A stretch of DNA of 64,000 bases from Sambucus nigra. Lineage: Eukaryota > Streptophyta > Magnoliopsida > Dipsacales > Adoxaceae. The notes under the pieces were generated by a model that saw only the letters and a list, made by a program, of their open reading frames with translations, was not told the origin of the DNA and made no database searches. Of this stretch, positions 1 through 11,107 are shown piece after piece. Positions within the stretch are counted from its first letter, which is position 1; each line of letters begins with the position of its first letter. The position numbers and the translations under genes are program-made. Location: NCBI GenBank assembly GCA_949130495.1, contig OX422217.1:580171606-580235605 (forward strand). The letters run 5' to 3'.

Positions 1-1224
1 CACCCTCACTTTACACATATTTCCCACCCATCTGTGTATATTCACATGTCTCACATTTTGTATATATCGCCAAGCTTTGTATACGCTCAATGTTTTATGT
101 ACATATTTTCTGGTTTTACTCCCCATGCTACTTGTATATTCTATGCTCTCCCTTATAGTGGTAGTATTTCTCTCTCTTAATGTACATAAAATTCTCCACA
201 AAATACTAATTAAGACTCATGCATTCTCGCACACTACGTCACTTGAGCATTACACTATTGACCAAAATTTTATCCCGTACTGGGGGTCACTTCGTGATGG
301 GTGTCAGTTCTACGAGGCGCGGTTAACCTAATCAATATGATTCCCACCTTCCATTGACCTAGTACCTTCGACATATATCAAACCGTTCTCTCGCATTGTA
401 CTTCTTGACTGAACTCACGATGGGAGGTACATAGCAAGAACTTGTTCACGTACGTCGAGTATATTGAACTCTCTCTCACACATACCATCTCTATGAGGTA
501 TATCGCGAGGCAATTCACATACATTTAGGTATATCAAATGGATTTTCCACATATAACGATGAATGATTGCCCTTGTAGGCAAGAGGTATATCGTGGAAGT
601 CATTCCAAAGGAGGGAAACTTTCCACTAACCCACTAATCCATCAACCTCATATAGGCATCTACCCTAGGACACTCATACCTAGTCTGTCGATTTCAATGT
701 GAAACTATGCCAAAATTTTGGATCACCCTATCGCCCAAATTTTTGTGTTATTTTTCCCTTTTTAAATAAGACACTCTCCGTGTGTTGAAAACAAGTCAAA
801 TCGTGTCTTGCATCACATACCCTATCTTCCCCCATACTCGGGTCCTGTCCGATATTTCACCAGTGCCCTAGGCAGAACATAATATAAGTGGAACCTAATA
901 ATAATACGTACGTTGAGGACATTTTCTTCCCTTTTTTAAAAATACGAAAAACATTTTCTCCTTTTTTCTTTTTTTTTTCAAAAAAATATATTTACCAAAA
1001 AAATTCCTTTCCCCTCAAAATAGGCACAAAAATCCTTCTTCTACATTTCAAGTGCGATCAGATACCCCAGTCTTGGTTTGGCTCCCAATTGGATCAGATC
1101 CTCCATAAATCCACCCTGGAGCTCCACTACTTCCCTCGCTTTTTCTACATAATTAGAGCAATCCCTCCGAAGACTATTCATGGAGAACATTGACTAGAAT
1201 GCAAATATACCACTAGATCTGATG
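1..1224 (+). other. Leader of Tat-type element T1 (non-coding)
   Basis: I read this as the untranslated leader of the Tat-type element T1, whose LTR would lie left of the window. No primer-binding site or recognisable domain is visible. It ends at GATCTGATG, where the ATG (1222-1224) continues across two later insertions into a gag-like reading frame (11093-11107, then 30461 onward). The region holds T/A-rich tracts (about 955-1000) and the near-repeats AGGTATATC around 497, 531 and 585, of unknown meaning. It could instead be unrelated older repeat DNA. Placement as leader rests only on the continuity of the gag start across the insertions. Confidence 0.45.
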
Positions 1225-4127
1225 TGTGACAACCCGCGATCCGAGATAAGGGGTGGCCAGCCCGATACTCAAACGTGATAGGAATCATGGATGGATATCA
1301 TCCTCAGCATCAACAAAATAAACTAAGTATACGGGAAAATCACCCAATAAATCAGAAAACGGGTTGCCAAAATGTGTAAATTTTTTAAATATGCAGTTAA
1401 GAAAACTAAATTCATACAACCCAACTCTGATAAGCAGGTGTAATTCCACAAGAATATATATATTACCACTAAAATGAATGTAAGCAAACGGACCGAATAA
1501 GCTGTCGGTCCACAGCAACAAAGAACACCATACAACACTTTAATAACTTATATAAGACATTCATTAATCAAATATCAAAGTTTGGGCCACTCGCCCGAGT
1601 TACGACCCGATCATATCTAGAACACAAGGATGAGAGCGTCTAATTCAATGTCCTATAATAACCCGCAAAAATCTTACAGCTCGTCGAAAGAAAAGGGATA
1701 GGAACATCCAAAACGGGCGTCCTTGCGGTGGAGCACCTGAGCAGATACAATCATATATGCAACAAGGAAAGTAATCCGGTCAGGGCCGGGTTCTATAGAT
1801 CACCAAAAGAAATTAAAAGCATGATAGAAATGAACAGATATGCATAAAGGATAAGGATGATAATATGACAATGTCATGTTATCTACAAGGAAATTTAACT
1901 AAATGAAATGAAATGAAATGTCTACATAAAAGAAAGAAAAGTATGTAATTTAAATTTAAAACCTTTGCTCATTAATCCAATTACCATATCCTTCTTACAT
2001 TCCTTAATAGGAATTAAAAACCATTTGTTTGGTTTACATTAAGAAGATATAATTTCCTTTCATTTATTAACTTCCATAGTCAATTATCTTTCCAAATTGT
2101 CTTTCCATTCCTTAATAGGAATACCATTTTTATCGAGTGCTCTTTATGGCACATATCCATCAAGTCCCACTTGATGCAGAAAAGTTATATTCATATACAT
2201 ATAACGATTCTTAGACCGCCCCTCCGAGTTTCCCCACTGGGCGCGCCCCTAAACGACCATCATCTTCCAGGGGCCTATCAAACAAGGCAGCCTGGGATCA
2301 TTACGCAACGTCGGGAAGCGGCCATATGCCTGCGGGAAAGTCAGGACCACACCCGGAATCCCCTAACCAGCGCAGAAAAACATATAAAAAACCCCGCATA
2401 TGGCCTAGGACTATATCCACCCTGCATTCATTAGCCAGGGGGCATCACCAAGCGCGCGAACTTCCCTTATGATGTCATTTAGGGAGGTGTGTTTAAGTAA
2501 ATTAACATTTACCATATAAATCTCATTTTCATTTCAATTTACCATTTCCAAAATTCCATTACCAATATCCATATGTCTGGTTCTTTTTATTCGAACCTAT
2601 CATCATTTAACAACTGGGTTCATTTATTTGAACCAATCATCATTAACATAGTTTGGGTTCATTTTAGTTGGAACTATCATCTTTAAACAATTTGGGTTCA
2701 TTTTATTCGAACCTATTTCCCCTCAAATATTTTAATTAATATTCCTCAATATACCAGTTCCAACAACTCTCCAAATGATCATTATGTCCTACAATTCCCC
2801 AAAGTTCATATAATTTTTATAAGCCCTTAAGTGTCCAAACATGGGCCTACAACCCCTATCCTCCTATTAAGAAGTAACCAAAAGAGTGGTGCCTAAACAT
2901 CACTTTGGAACACACACGCCCCCCCCTTTTTCTATAGAGCTTAACCCCAAGTGAAATCCATTTCACTCTAGGGTGACAACCAGACTCAACTAGGACTCTA
3001 AAAGCCAAAGTTTACTTCATTCAAGAAGGTTCCTAAGTCCCTATAAAAAGAAAAAGATTTAAAAGCAAAAGTAATATTTTGGGAAGAAAACAGGGGACCG
3101 GTCGACCGGCCCCAAGACCGCGGTCGACCGCGTCTCAAGTTTTTGCCTAAGGAGAAAAGCAGAAACCTCACTTCGGCAGGTCCGGTCGACCGGTAAGGGG
3201 GGCGCGGTCGACCGTACCTCAACATTTATGCCTTTGAAAGAAAGCAGTGTGCCCTCTCCCGAAGGCCCGGTCGACCGGTCTAAGAAATGCGGTCGACCGG
3301 TCATTGCAGACCTAGACCCATCTTTCCTATATTCAAGCTAATCCCAAAGCCAAATTTCAACCAAACCAACCTCCTTTATTGCTACCAAGTGATCATAAAT
3401 TCCAGCCCACACATCATAAATATACCTATCTACCATCATCAACAACATTTATCATCCAAATCAATTTCCAAGGGTTAATACCCAAAAATCTAACAAAACC
3501 CTAAAATGAATCAACACAACTAATTCACAACTATCACAACTAATTAATCTCCTTAAATCATGTAATAGCAAGTAGATAACTTGCCTTAGTGTAGAAAAAT
3601 CAGATTTGAAGAAGATGCAAGCAAGATCCAAGCTCCAATCTCTCTCTTTCTCTCTAGGGCTCAATTGTGTAAAATGGAAGAATAGAAATGGGGTTGGGGA
3701 CTTAAACGTGGCTTAAATCTGAAAAGACCACTTAAGTGGCTAATACGCGATAAAATGGTACGCACTACACATTTAAGCTATAACCAGTCAAAAATGCCCG
3801 GAATGCCAAAATACAATATGACACTTATTTTGACTGTCTCGCATCTATCGGGACTAACTACACCCTCCAAATTATCATTTGGAAATTTTTACAACTCGTT
3901 TTAAGTTCCGGTTTCTCATTAAACCAAAATGTCATTTAATTCTTATGACACAATAAATCACAACATGGATATTTTTACCTACTCATCAGGTAATCATACA
4001 ACATTTCAGTAAATATCAACCTTTTTCATATTAAATTAATATTTACTCAACATCCATCATTTTATAATTAATTACTACACATAGTAAATAAATATAAAAT
4101 AGGCTATCAAAAGTGAGGGTTGTTACA
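1225..4127 (-). repeat. LTR of element A, window-left copy (3' LTR in sense)
   Basis: The 2903-bp LTR begins TGTGACAACCC and ends GGGTTGTTACA, so its ends form the short inverted repeat TGT(A/G)ACAACCC. In the element's sense it starts at 4127. It contains an array of GGTCGACC palindromes at 3100-3298 and no coding potential of its own. The matching copy is at 8187-11087. Confidence 0.93.
3100..3298. repeat. GGTCGACC palindrome array in LTR A (left copy)
   Basis: Six perfect GGTCGACC palindromes start at 3100, 3122, 3184, 3206, 3269 and 3291. They form three pairs with 22 bp between starts, and the pairs repeat every 84-85 bp. All steps are therefore close to multiples of 21 bp. Most are extended by flanking G/C to ten or twelve bases. 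The spacers are shared more weakly than the palindromes. The array lies about 0.83-1.03 kb into the LTR in sense orientation. Confidence 0.9.
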
Positions 4128-4142
4128 TACTCCCCCCCTTAG
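4128..4142 (-). other. Polypurine tract of element A
   Basis: Read on the minus strand this is TAAGGGGGGGAGTA directly against the LTR, the expected place for the plus-strand primer of reverse transcription. The same tract lies at 35789-35802 in element L, which shows the two elements are related. Confidence 0.85.
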
Positions 4143-4170
4143 GAGGGAATTTTGTCCCCAAAATTCAGGC

Positions 4171-5155
4171 ATACCTCACAAGAAGAAATGCGGATACTTT
4201 TCCCGCATGTCATCCTCGCGATCCCATGTCGATTCCTCGACACTATGGTGACTACGTTGCAACTTAACTAAAGGTACTACCTGCCATCTCAATCGCAGGT
4301 CACCACGCTCTGAAATAGCAACCGACTACTCCTCATAAGGAACGGCAAGTTGCATCCCAAAATCTTCGAAAGAAATGTGCCTAAAGGCACCATCACATCC
4401 CTCGTACTACTTTACAAAAGAGATATGGATCACGTCATGAACTTGCTGCAAACATTCTAGTAGAGCAAGTTATTAGATTACCTGACCCACCTTAACATTT
4501 GTTAGGAAAGGTCCAACGTAGCGTGGTGCAAGTCTTCCTTCTACTTGAAACGCTTAAGGCCCTACATAGGCGATACTCGCACCAACACTTGGTCCACCGA
4601 CCTCAAAATCCACATGCCTTCTCCTCGCATCGACTTAACTCTATTGTCGATCTTGGTTATACGAATGAGATTCCAATTGAGCTCAATTTTTGAAGAAGTA
4701 CCTCGGATTAGTCCAGGTCCGAGAGACTTATCATCTCACACCTCTAACCAACAAGTGGGAGATCCACCAGGCCCACAATACAAGGCTTTATAAGGCGCCA
4801 TCCCAATAGTGAATCGATATAAATTATAATAATCGAAGTCGACTAGTGGGAGACACCGTTCCAGACTATACTTGAAGTCAAGCACGCACATAAGGAGTAT
4901 ATGCCCCAACATATGGTTTACCCTTTCGGACTGGCCATCTGTGGAAAAATGATAAGAAGTGCTTAACCATAATTCGATTCCAATGGTTTGGAAACCTTCC
5001 ACAAAGGGGAAATAAACATTCAATTTCAGTCGGAAACTAAAATCAAGGACACCCCATGCAGTCCAACAACCTTTCCATGCCCAGCCACTACTATTAGCGG
5101 CGCATATCTTGACACATTTTGTCGTTACCCGGCTGAACCGTAAACTTAGAACCAC
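4171..5155 (-). pseudogene. Integrase C-terminal half with chromodomain-like tail (element A)
   Basis: On the minus strand 5155-4736 encodes 139 residues with the motif DGQSERVN followed by a VLDF segment and IGMAPYKALY, typical of the end of the Ty3/gypsy integrase core. Further downstream, broken by stops and frame changes, are the GPY/F-like segment LVRVSPM (about 4600-4560) and a chromodomain-like end with HHSVEESTWDREDDMREKYP (about 4260-4190), ending in a stop near 4172. Integrase with a chromodomain guides insertion into heterochromatin in chromoviruses. The N-terminal zinc finger and first catalytic residues are missing, so the product would be inactive. Upstream, where RT and RNase H should lie, there is only non-coding DNA. 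Confidence 0.8.
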
Positions 5156-5892
5156 GAGATTCCACCATATTTGCCTTTCTTAAGTCCTTCTCATTCGGGA
5201 CACAAATTCTCTTATGGAAACGCACCCCTCCCTCAAGGTCATAAGAGCAGAGTTCTGTTTCCTAACTCAGCAGCTTGTATATGTGGTCTTGACCACCCCT
5301 GCCTCTCCTACGACATCTTGCAACGAAGTGTTTCTCGCACGAAAGACTAAATTCTGCCCAGGAAGTAGCATCTTCCTTCCTATACGGAGCTCACCCCACT
5401 ATGAATTTTAATTCAATCATGGGATAATACTTCCCACAAGTTTAGACTTATGAGGTGCATAAACAACAAGTCTATGCTTCAGCATTATCACTCCCCATCC
5501 TAGCATAGGCTTGTCCATTGAATCCACCCTCGAGCTTAACAACATGAGCTCAGGAGTGAAAAAATCAATTCACCTTTCTCTTTTCGAAAGCTGAGTTGCC
5601 AACGTAACATTCTAACTACGAGGGGCCTCATCTCCTTTGGCCTAACCAACAAATCTTCTCGAAATCTCCTACTTCTAGTTACTAGGGAATCAATCCCTTT
5701 TTAGAGCTAACACACAATCTGTCCGTGGTCAAATCCCGACAACCCTCCTGGACTAAAGTCACATACTAAAGGCCTTATATCCAAACAACCCGAAGGCCTA
5801 CCTACCTATATCCTATCTAAGTCATATACGCTTAATACTAAGTATATCCCTAGTGCCCAAGACCTTTCTCAAGTCCCGACATTTGCTCGGTT

Positions 5893-5978
5893 TCGTGCGT
5901 GGGACGTCTCGCCGATGCGAAATCCAAACAAGGAACCCTCCCGTTACACTACTACCTCGCGTTGTCGGTCATCAAGAT
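5893..5978. repeat. 85-bp shared module, copy 1 (element A)
   Basis: The module runs from TTTCGTGCGTGGGACGTCTC through ATCCAAACAAGG and ACTACTACCT to TTGTCGGTC. Related copies lie at 6408-6492 in the same element and 36096-36181 in element L. It has no long open frame and is not a tRNA. Function unknown. Confidence 0.75.
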
Positions 5979-6407
5979 ATACTGGTCTAAGACACATGTT
6001 CGGGACCGAAAAGATCCTACTTATATACATTACCAATCAAATAACTAAAGATTTACAAATCAAGTATTCACTTTTCATAAAGCCTTATATATATATATAT
6101 ATATATACCCCACAATACATATATATATCATTTTAGATAGCCTTCTTATCAAGGTATAACCCGAAGTCTAAATCCAACTTCGCATCCCAGTCTCCCTCGC
6201 ATCGTTCAGAGGAGAGAACTGTATATAGTGCTTCTAATTGCACTTTAATAGCCATTAATCACTCTTCTACGTGATTCTCGGCTAAACCTTTCAACCAACG
6301 AAAATAAAAATAAAAATAAAAATAAAAATAAAGTAAAACAAAATAAAATAAAATTAACTAAAAGAAGCAAGAACAACATCTCTCCCCTTCCAACGTCGTC
6401 GAGGTTC

Positions 6408-6492
6408 ACGCATGGAGCGTCCCGCAAAAGCCGAATCCAAACAAGGAACCCCTCTTATACGCTACTACTCGACTTTGTCGGTCGTGGAGAGA
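6408..6492. repeat. 85-bp shared module, copy 2 (element A)
   Basis: This is a more diverged copy with CATGGAGCGTCCCGC, ATCCAAACAAGGAACCCCTC, CGCTACTACTC and TTGTCGGTCGTGGAGA. Like the copy in element L, it is preceded by a CTCCCC(A)CTTCCAA block, so copy 2 and the L copy share a longer unit than copy 1. Confidence 0.7.
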
Positions 6493-6756
6493 AAGCATAT
6501 CAATCACATCATACCCGACCATGTCAAGGACGAGTAAATTGGCCTCAAAGCACAAAGTATCACAATAAATCCCTATGTGTTTACAAACAAGGAATTGAGC
6601 GAACCATCCCTCGTAGAAAACTCAACGCTAGTAAAAAAATACTCTCAGCAGATTTTATCAAATCTGTAGCCTGAGAAGAGCTTATAAAACAAATGAGCGC
6701 GTAACGCCCGCATCGAATAACACGTAACTCAAGTACCTTCGAAATAAAACTTACCC

Positions 6757-7830
6757 TTAATAGCAGGCGGTACTAACGAAGCTGGAGGAAATATAACCTC
6801 CTGAATTTGATAAACTCTCCCATACATTAACTGTCCCTGCTGCATGGGAAAAAAAACGAATTAGGTACCTGAGGTGGGAACTGAACACGCGGCTGTTGCG
6901 AAACCCTAGCAACTGACCCCCAAACAACCGAGTACACTCCATCTTATAGCGACCCGTCTCCCCATATAGGAAGCACCGTCCCTTCATGTCCTCTCGACCT
7001 CGACCCCCTTTATTTCTAAACTGGGAAATGCCTTGGCCCAGATGGTCCTTACCTTCATGACCACCCCGACCCCCAAGTTGTGAAGCACCCTTACCGTGCC
7101 TAATGTTATTGTCACCCGCAATAAACCCTCCAAAAGTTGTCTTTTAGACGAAGCCCCTTATCGAGGGCCCCTCTTTTTCTGCTTACTACCCGCAGATTGG
7201 GATGAAGGAAATTATCCTCCTCAAATCCCATGTTCCCCAAGCTTTCCTTATTGCCCCACGACAGTAGCTTTCTTATTACCCGGTGTATTTAACCAATGCT
7301 CATGGCAATGGGATGAGGCTACATTCATAACCTCACCAAAAGTTTGTAAAGATGGATTACCCAGCAATTATTGCCGGATTCTCCAGTTTAGACCTCCCAT
7401 AATCTTTGAGATCTTCCTATCTTCCGGCGTCACCTCATCCGACACTAAAACTCGTCAACCGTGTAAACTCCTCTACATATTTCGCCACAGATCTCTCTCC
7501 TTGCACTACACCCTGGAGCTTCTTTATCATCTCTCTATGAACTGCGGGAGGAACGTACTCATGATCAAACAATGCCCAGGACTCAGTGATCATCATTGTG
7601 TCTCTCTGCTCTGGTGTTGTTATTATCTCCCACCAGTATAACGCAGATCCGACTAGCTTAAAAGTGGCAAGGAATTGTTTCTTCCTCTCGCTACACTCTA
7701 TCATTCGAAGGTGGCGTTGCACGTCCCATTTCCATTCATTGGCTTTAATAACATCCATGACTCCCTCGAATTACGAGGAATTACCCTTTAGAAAGGACTC
7801 CTAAACCCTTTTTCCCACAAAAAGGTCCTA
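6757..7830 (-). pseudogene. gag remnant of element A
   Basis: Minus-strand 7758-7435 encodes 107 residues of a retrotransposon gag domain. It has the WKWDVQRHL start, a KLVGSALYWWEII segment (the usual WW pair) and the AKYVEEFTRL end. The same protein continues upstream in another frame to about 7830. About 450 bp downstream, 6987-6757 has a damaged CCHC zinc knuckle, CFLYGETGRYKMEC, in which the second cysteine and the histidine are lost. Gag builds the particle in which reverse transcription takes place. Frameshifts and stops between the two parts make it non-functional. The family call is firm from the motif order. Confidence 0.8.
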
Positions 7831-8172
7831 TAGGAGCTTGAACATCATGAGTCCCTGGAAGTTACGTGGACCACTACTGTCCAGGCGGTGATAACCATTT
7901 GAGCCACAGTGTTTGCTACACCCGTAGCATTAACGGTCCCTTACGGCGGAGATGGAGAATCTACCCCCTCTTCTACAACCCTATTACGTCTCTCTGAGCG
8001 ACCTCTCAAGGTGGCGTTCGAGATGAAGAAACAATAGAGTTAAAATGTTATCTATCACGCAGAAGATCGCGATATAAACAACTACACAGTCCTAACCTTA
8101 GGCTCTATATCAAAGAACGCTACAGTAGAACGTGACGAATCCACATAGATCCTAAAGACTCTAGAACCTGAT

Positions 8173-8184
8173 GCTTTGATACCA
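8173..8184 (-). other. Primer-binding site of element A (tRNA-Met type)
   Basis: On the minus strand this reads TGGTATCAAAGC, two bases from the LTR. It matches the usual plant initiator-Met primer site TGGTATCAGAGC at 11 of 12 positions, and it fixes the element's orientation. Confidence 0.85.
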
Positions 8185-8186
8185 TC

Positions 8187-11087
8187 TCTGACAACCCGCG
8201 ATCCGAGATAAGGGGTGGACAGCCCGATACTCAAACGTGACAGGAATCATGGATGGATATCATCCTCAGCATCAACAAAATAAACTAAGTATACGGGAAA
8301 ACCACCCAATAAATCAGAAAACGGGTTGCCAAAATGTGTAAAATTTTTAAATATGCAGTTAAGAAAACTAAATTTAAACAACCCAACTCTGATAAGCAGG
8401 TGTAATTCCACAAGAATATATATATTACCACTAAAATGAATGTAAGCAAATGGACCGAATAAGCTGTCGGTCCACAGCAACAAAGAACACCATACAACAC
8501 TTTAATATCTTATATAAGAAATTCATTAATCAAATATCAAAGTTTGGGCCACTCGCCCGAGTTACGACCCGATCATATCTAGAACACAAGGATGAGAGCG
8601 TCTAATTCAATGTCCTGTAATAACTCGCAAAAATCTTACAGCTCGTCGAAAGAAAAGGGATAGGAACATCCAAAACGGGCGTCCTTGCGGTAAAGCACCT
8701 GAGCAGATACAATCATATATGCAACAAGGAAAGTAAACCGGTCAGGGCCGGGTTCTATATGATCACCAGAAGAAATAAAAAGCATGATAGAAATGAACAG
8801 ATATGCATAAAGGATAAGGATGATAATATGACAATGGCATGTTATCTACAAGGAAATTTAACTAAATGAAATGAAATGAATGTCTACATAAAAGAAAGAA
8901 AAGTATGTAATTTAAATTTAAAACCTTTGCTCATTAATCCAATTACCATATCCTTCTTACATTCCTTAATAGGAATTAAAAACCATTTGTTTGGTTTACA
9001 TTAAGAAGATATAATTTCCTTTCATTTATTAACTTCCATAGTCAATTATCTTTCCAAATTGTCTTTCCATTCCTTAATAGGAATACCATTTTTATCGAGT
9101 GCTCTTTATGGCACATATCCATCAAGTCCCACTTGATACAGAAAAGTTATATTCATATACATATAACGATTCGTAGACCGCCCCTCCGAGTTTCCCCACT
9201 GGGCGCGCCCCTAAACGACCATCATCTTCCAGGGGCCTATCAAACAAGGCAGCCTGGGATCATTACGCAACGTCGGGAAGCGGCCATATGCCTGCGGGAA
9301 AGTCAGGACCACACCCGGAATCCCCTAACCAGCGCAGAAAAACATATAAAAAACCCCGCATATGGCCTAGGACTATATCCACCCTGCATTCATTAGCCAG
9401 GGGGCATCACCAAGCGCGCGAACTTCCCTTATGATGTCATTTAGGGAGGTGTGTTTAAGTAAATTAACATTTACCATATAAATCTCATTTTCATTTCAAT
9501 TTACCATTTCCAAAATTCCATTACCAATATCCACATGTCTGGTTCTTTTTATTCGAACCTATCATCATTTAACAACTGGGTTCATTTATTTGAACCAATC
9601 ATCATTAACATAGTTTGGGTTCATTTTAGTTGGAACTATCATCTTTAAACAATTTGGGTTCATTTTATTCGAACCTATTTCCCCTCAAATATTTTAATTA
9701 ATATTCCTCAATATACCAGTTCCAACAACTCTCCAAATGATCATTATGTCCTACAATTCCCCAAAGTTCATATAATTTTTATAAGCCCTTAAGTCTCCAA
9801 ACACGGGCCTACAACCCCTATCCTTCTATTAAGAAGTAACCAAAAGAGTGGTGCCTAAACATCACTTTGGAACACACACACCCCCCTTTTTCTATGGAGC
9901 TTAACCCCAAGTGAAATCCATTTCACTCTAGGGTGACAACCAGACTCAACTAGGACTCTAAAAGCCAAAGTTTACTTCATTCAAGAAGGTTCCTAAGTCC
10001 CTATAAAAAGAAAAAGATTTAAAAGCAAAAGTAATATTTTGGGAAGAAAACAGGGGACCGGTCGACCGGCCCCAAGACCGCGGTCGACCGCGTCTCAAGT
10101 TTTTGCCTAAGGAGAAAAGCAGAAACCTCACTTCGGCGGGTCCGGTCGACCGGTAAGGGGGGATCGGTCGACCACACCTCAACATTTATGCCTTTGAAAG
10201 AAAGCAGTGTGCCCTCTCCCGAAGGCCCGGTCGACCGGTCTGAGAAACGCGGTCGACCGGTCATTGCAGACCTAGACCCATCTTTCCTATATTCAAGCTA
10301 ATCCCAAAGCCAAATTTCAACCAAACCAACCTCCTTTATTGCTACCAAGTGATCATAAATTCCACCCCATAAATCATAAATATACCTATCTACCATCATC
10401 AACAACATTTATCATCCAAATCAATTTCCAAGGGTTAATACCCAAAAAACTAACAAAACCCTAAAATGAATCAACACAACTAATTCACAACTATCACAAC
10501 TAATTACTCTCCTTAAATCATGTAATAGCAAGTAGATAACTTGCCTTGGTGTAGAAAAATCACATTTGAGGAAGATGCAAGCAAGATCCAAGCTCCAATC
10601 TCTCTCTTTCTCTCTAGGGCTCAATTGTGTAAAATGGAAGAATAGAAATGGGGTTGGGGACTTAAACGTGGCTTAAATCTGAAAAGACCACTTAAGTGGC
10701 TAATACGCGATAAAATGGTACGCACTACACATTTAAGCTATAACCAGTCAAAAATGCCCGGAATGCCAAAATACAATATGGCACTTATTTTGACTGTCTC
10801 ACACCTACCGGGACTAACTACACCCTCCAAATTATCATTTAGAAATTTTTACAACTCGTTTTAAGTTCCGGTTTCTCATTAAACCAAAATGTCATTTAAT
10901 TCTTATGACACAATAAATCACAACATGGATATTTTTACCTACTCATCAGGTAATCATACAACATTTCAGTAAATATTAACCTTTTTCATATTAAATTAAT
11001 ATTTACTCAACATCCATCATTTTATAATTAATTACTACACATAGTAAATAAATATAAAATAGGCTATCAAAAGTGAGGGTTGTTACA
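8187..11087 (-). repeat. LTR of element A, window-right copy (5' LTR in sense)
   Basis: This 2901-bp copy is nearly identical to 1225-4127. Its first bases are TCTGACAACCC, so the terminal TG is mutated to TC. It carries the same six-palindrome array at 10060-10258, with starts at 10060, 10082, 10144, 10166, 10229 and 10251 and one altered flank at 10166. In sense orientation this is the promoter-bearing LTR. Confidence 0.93.
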
Positions 11088-11107
11088 TGATGGCAGTCCT
11101 TGCTTAG

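Larger units (their letters stand above)
5156..6756. other. Non-coding filler of element A in place of RT/RNase H
   Basis: About 1.6 kb between the integrase and gag remnants shows no reverse transcriptase or RNase H motif in any frame. It holds two copies of an 85-bp module (listed separately), an AT microsatellite at about 6087-6127 and a run of AAAAT units at about 6298-6335. The origin of this filler is unknown. It may derive from the 3' non-coding part of a relative, since one module copy also sits near the 3' end of element L. Confidence 0.6.
1225..11087 (-). mobile_element. LTR retrotransposon A, Tekay/Del-like chromovirus, RT deleted
   Basis: This is a complete-ended LTR retrotransposon in minus orientation. 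Its two LTRs are 2903 and 2901 bp (1225-4127 and 8187-11087), and a perfect 5-bp target duplication TGATG flanks it (1220-1224, 11088-11092). A polypurine tract lies beside the left LTR, and a tRNA-Met-type primer site beside the right LTR gives the orientation. The internal part is about 4.1 kb and keeps gag and the integrase end with a chromodomain-like tail. I see no protease, reverse transcriptase or RNase H. Long LTRs plus the chromodomain point to the Tekay/Del lineage. By eye the LTRs differ at about eight sites in their first 300 bases, so insertion is fairly recent. It must have moved with enzymes from a related element. Confidence 0.9.

Noticed and set aside
888..1193. 101-residue open frame near the left edge
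   Set aside because: It spans poly-T/poly-A-rich leader with no recognisable domain; the gag start lies in another place at 1222.
7096..7641. 181-residue plus-strand open frame
   Set aside because: It lies opposite the gag of element A, which has clear gag motifs on the minus strand; the plus frame is its shadow.
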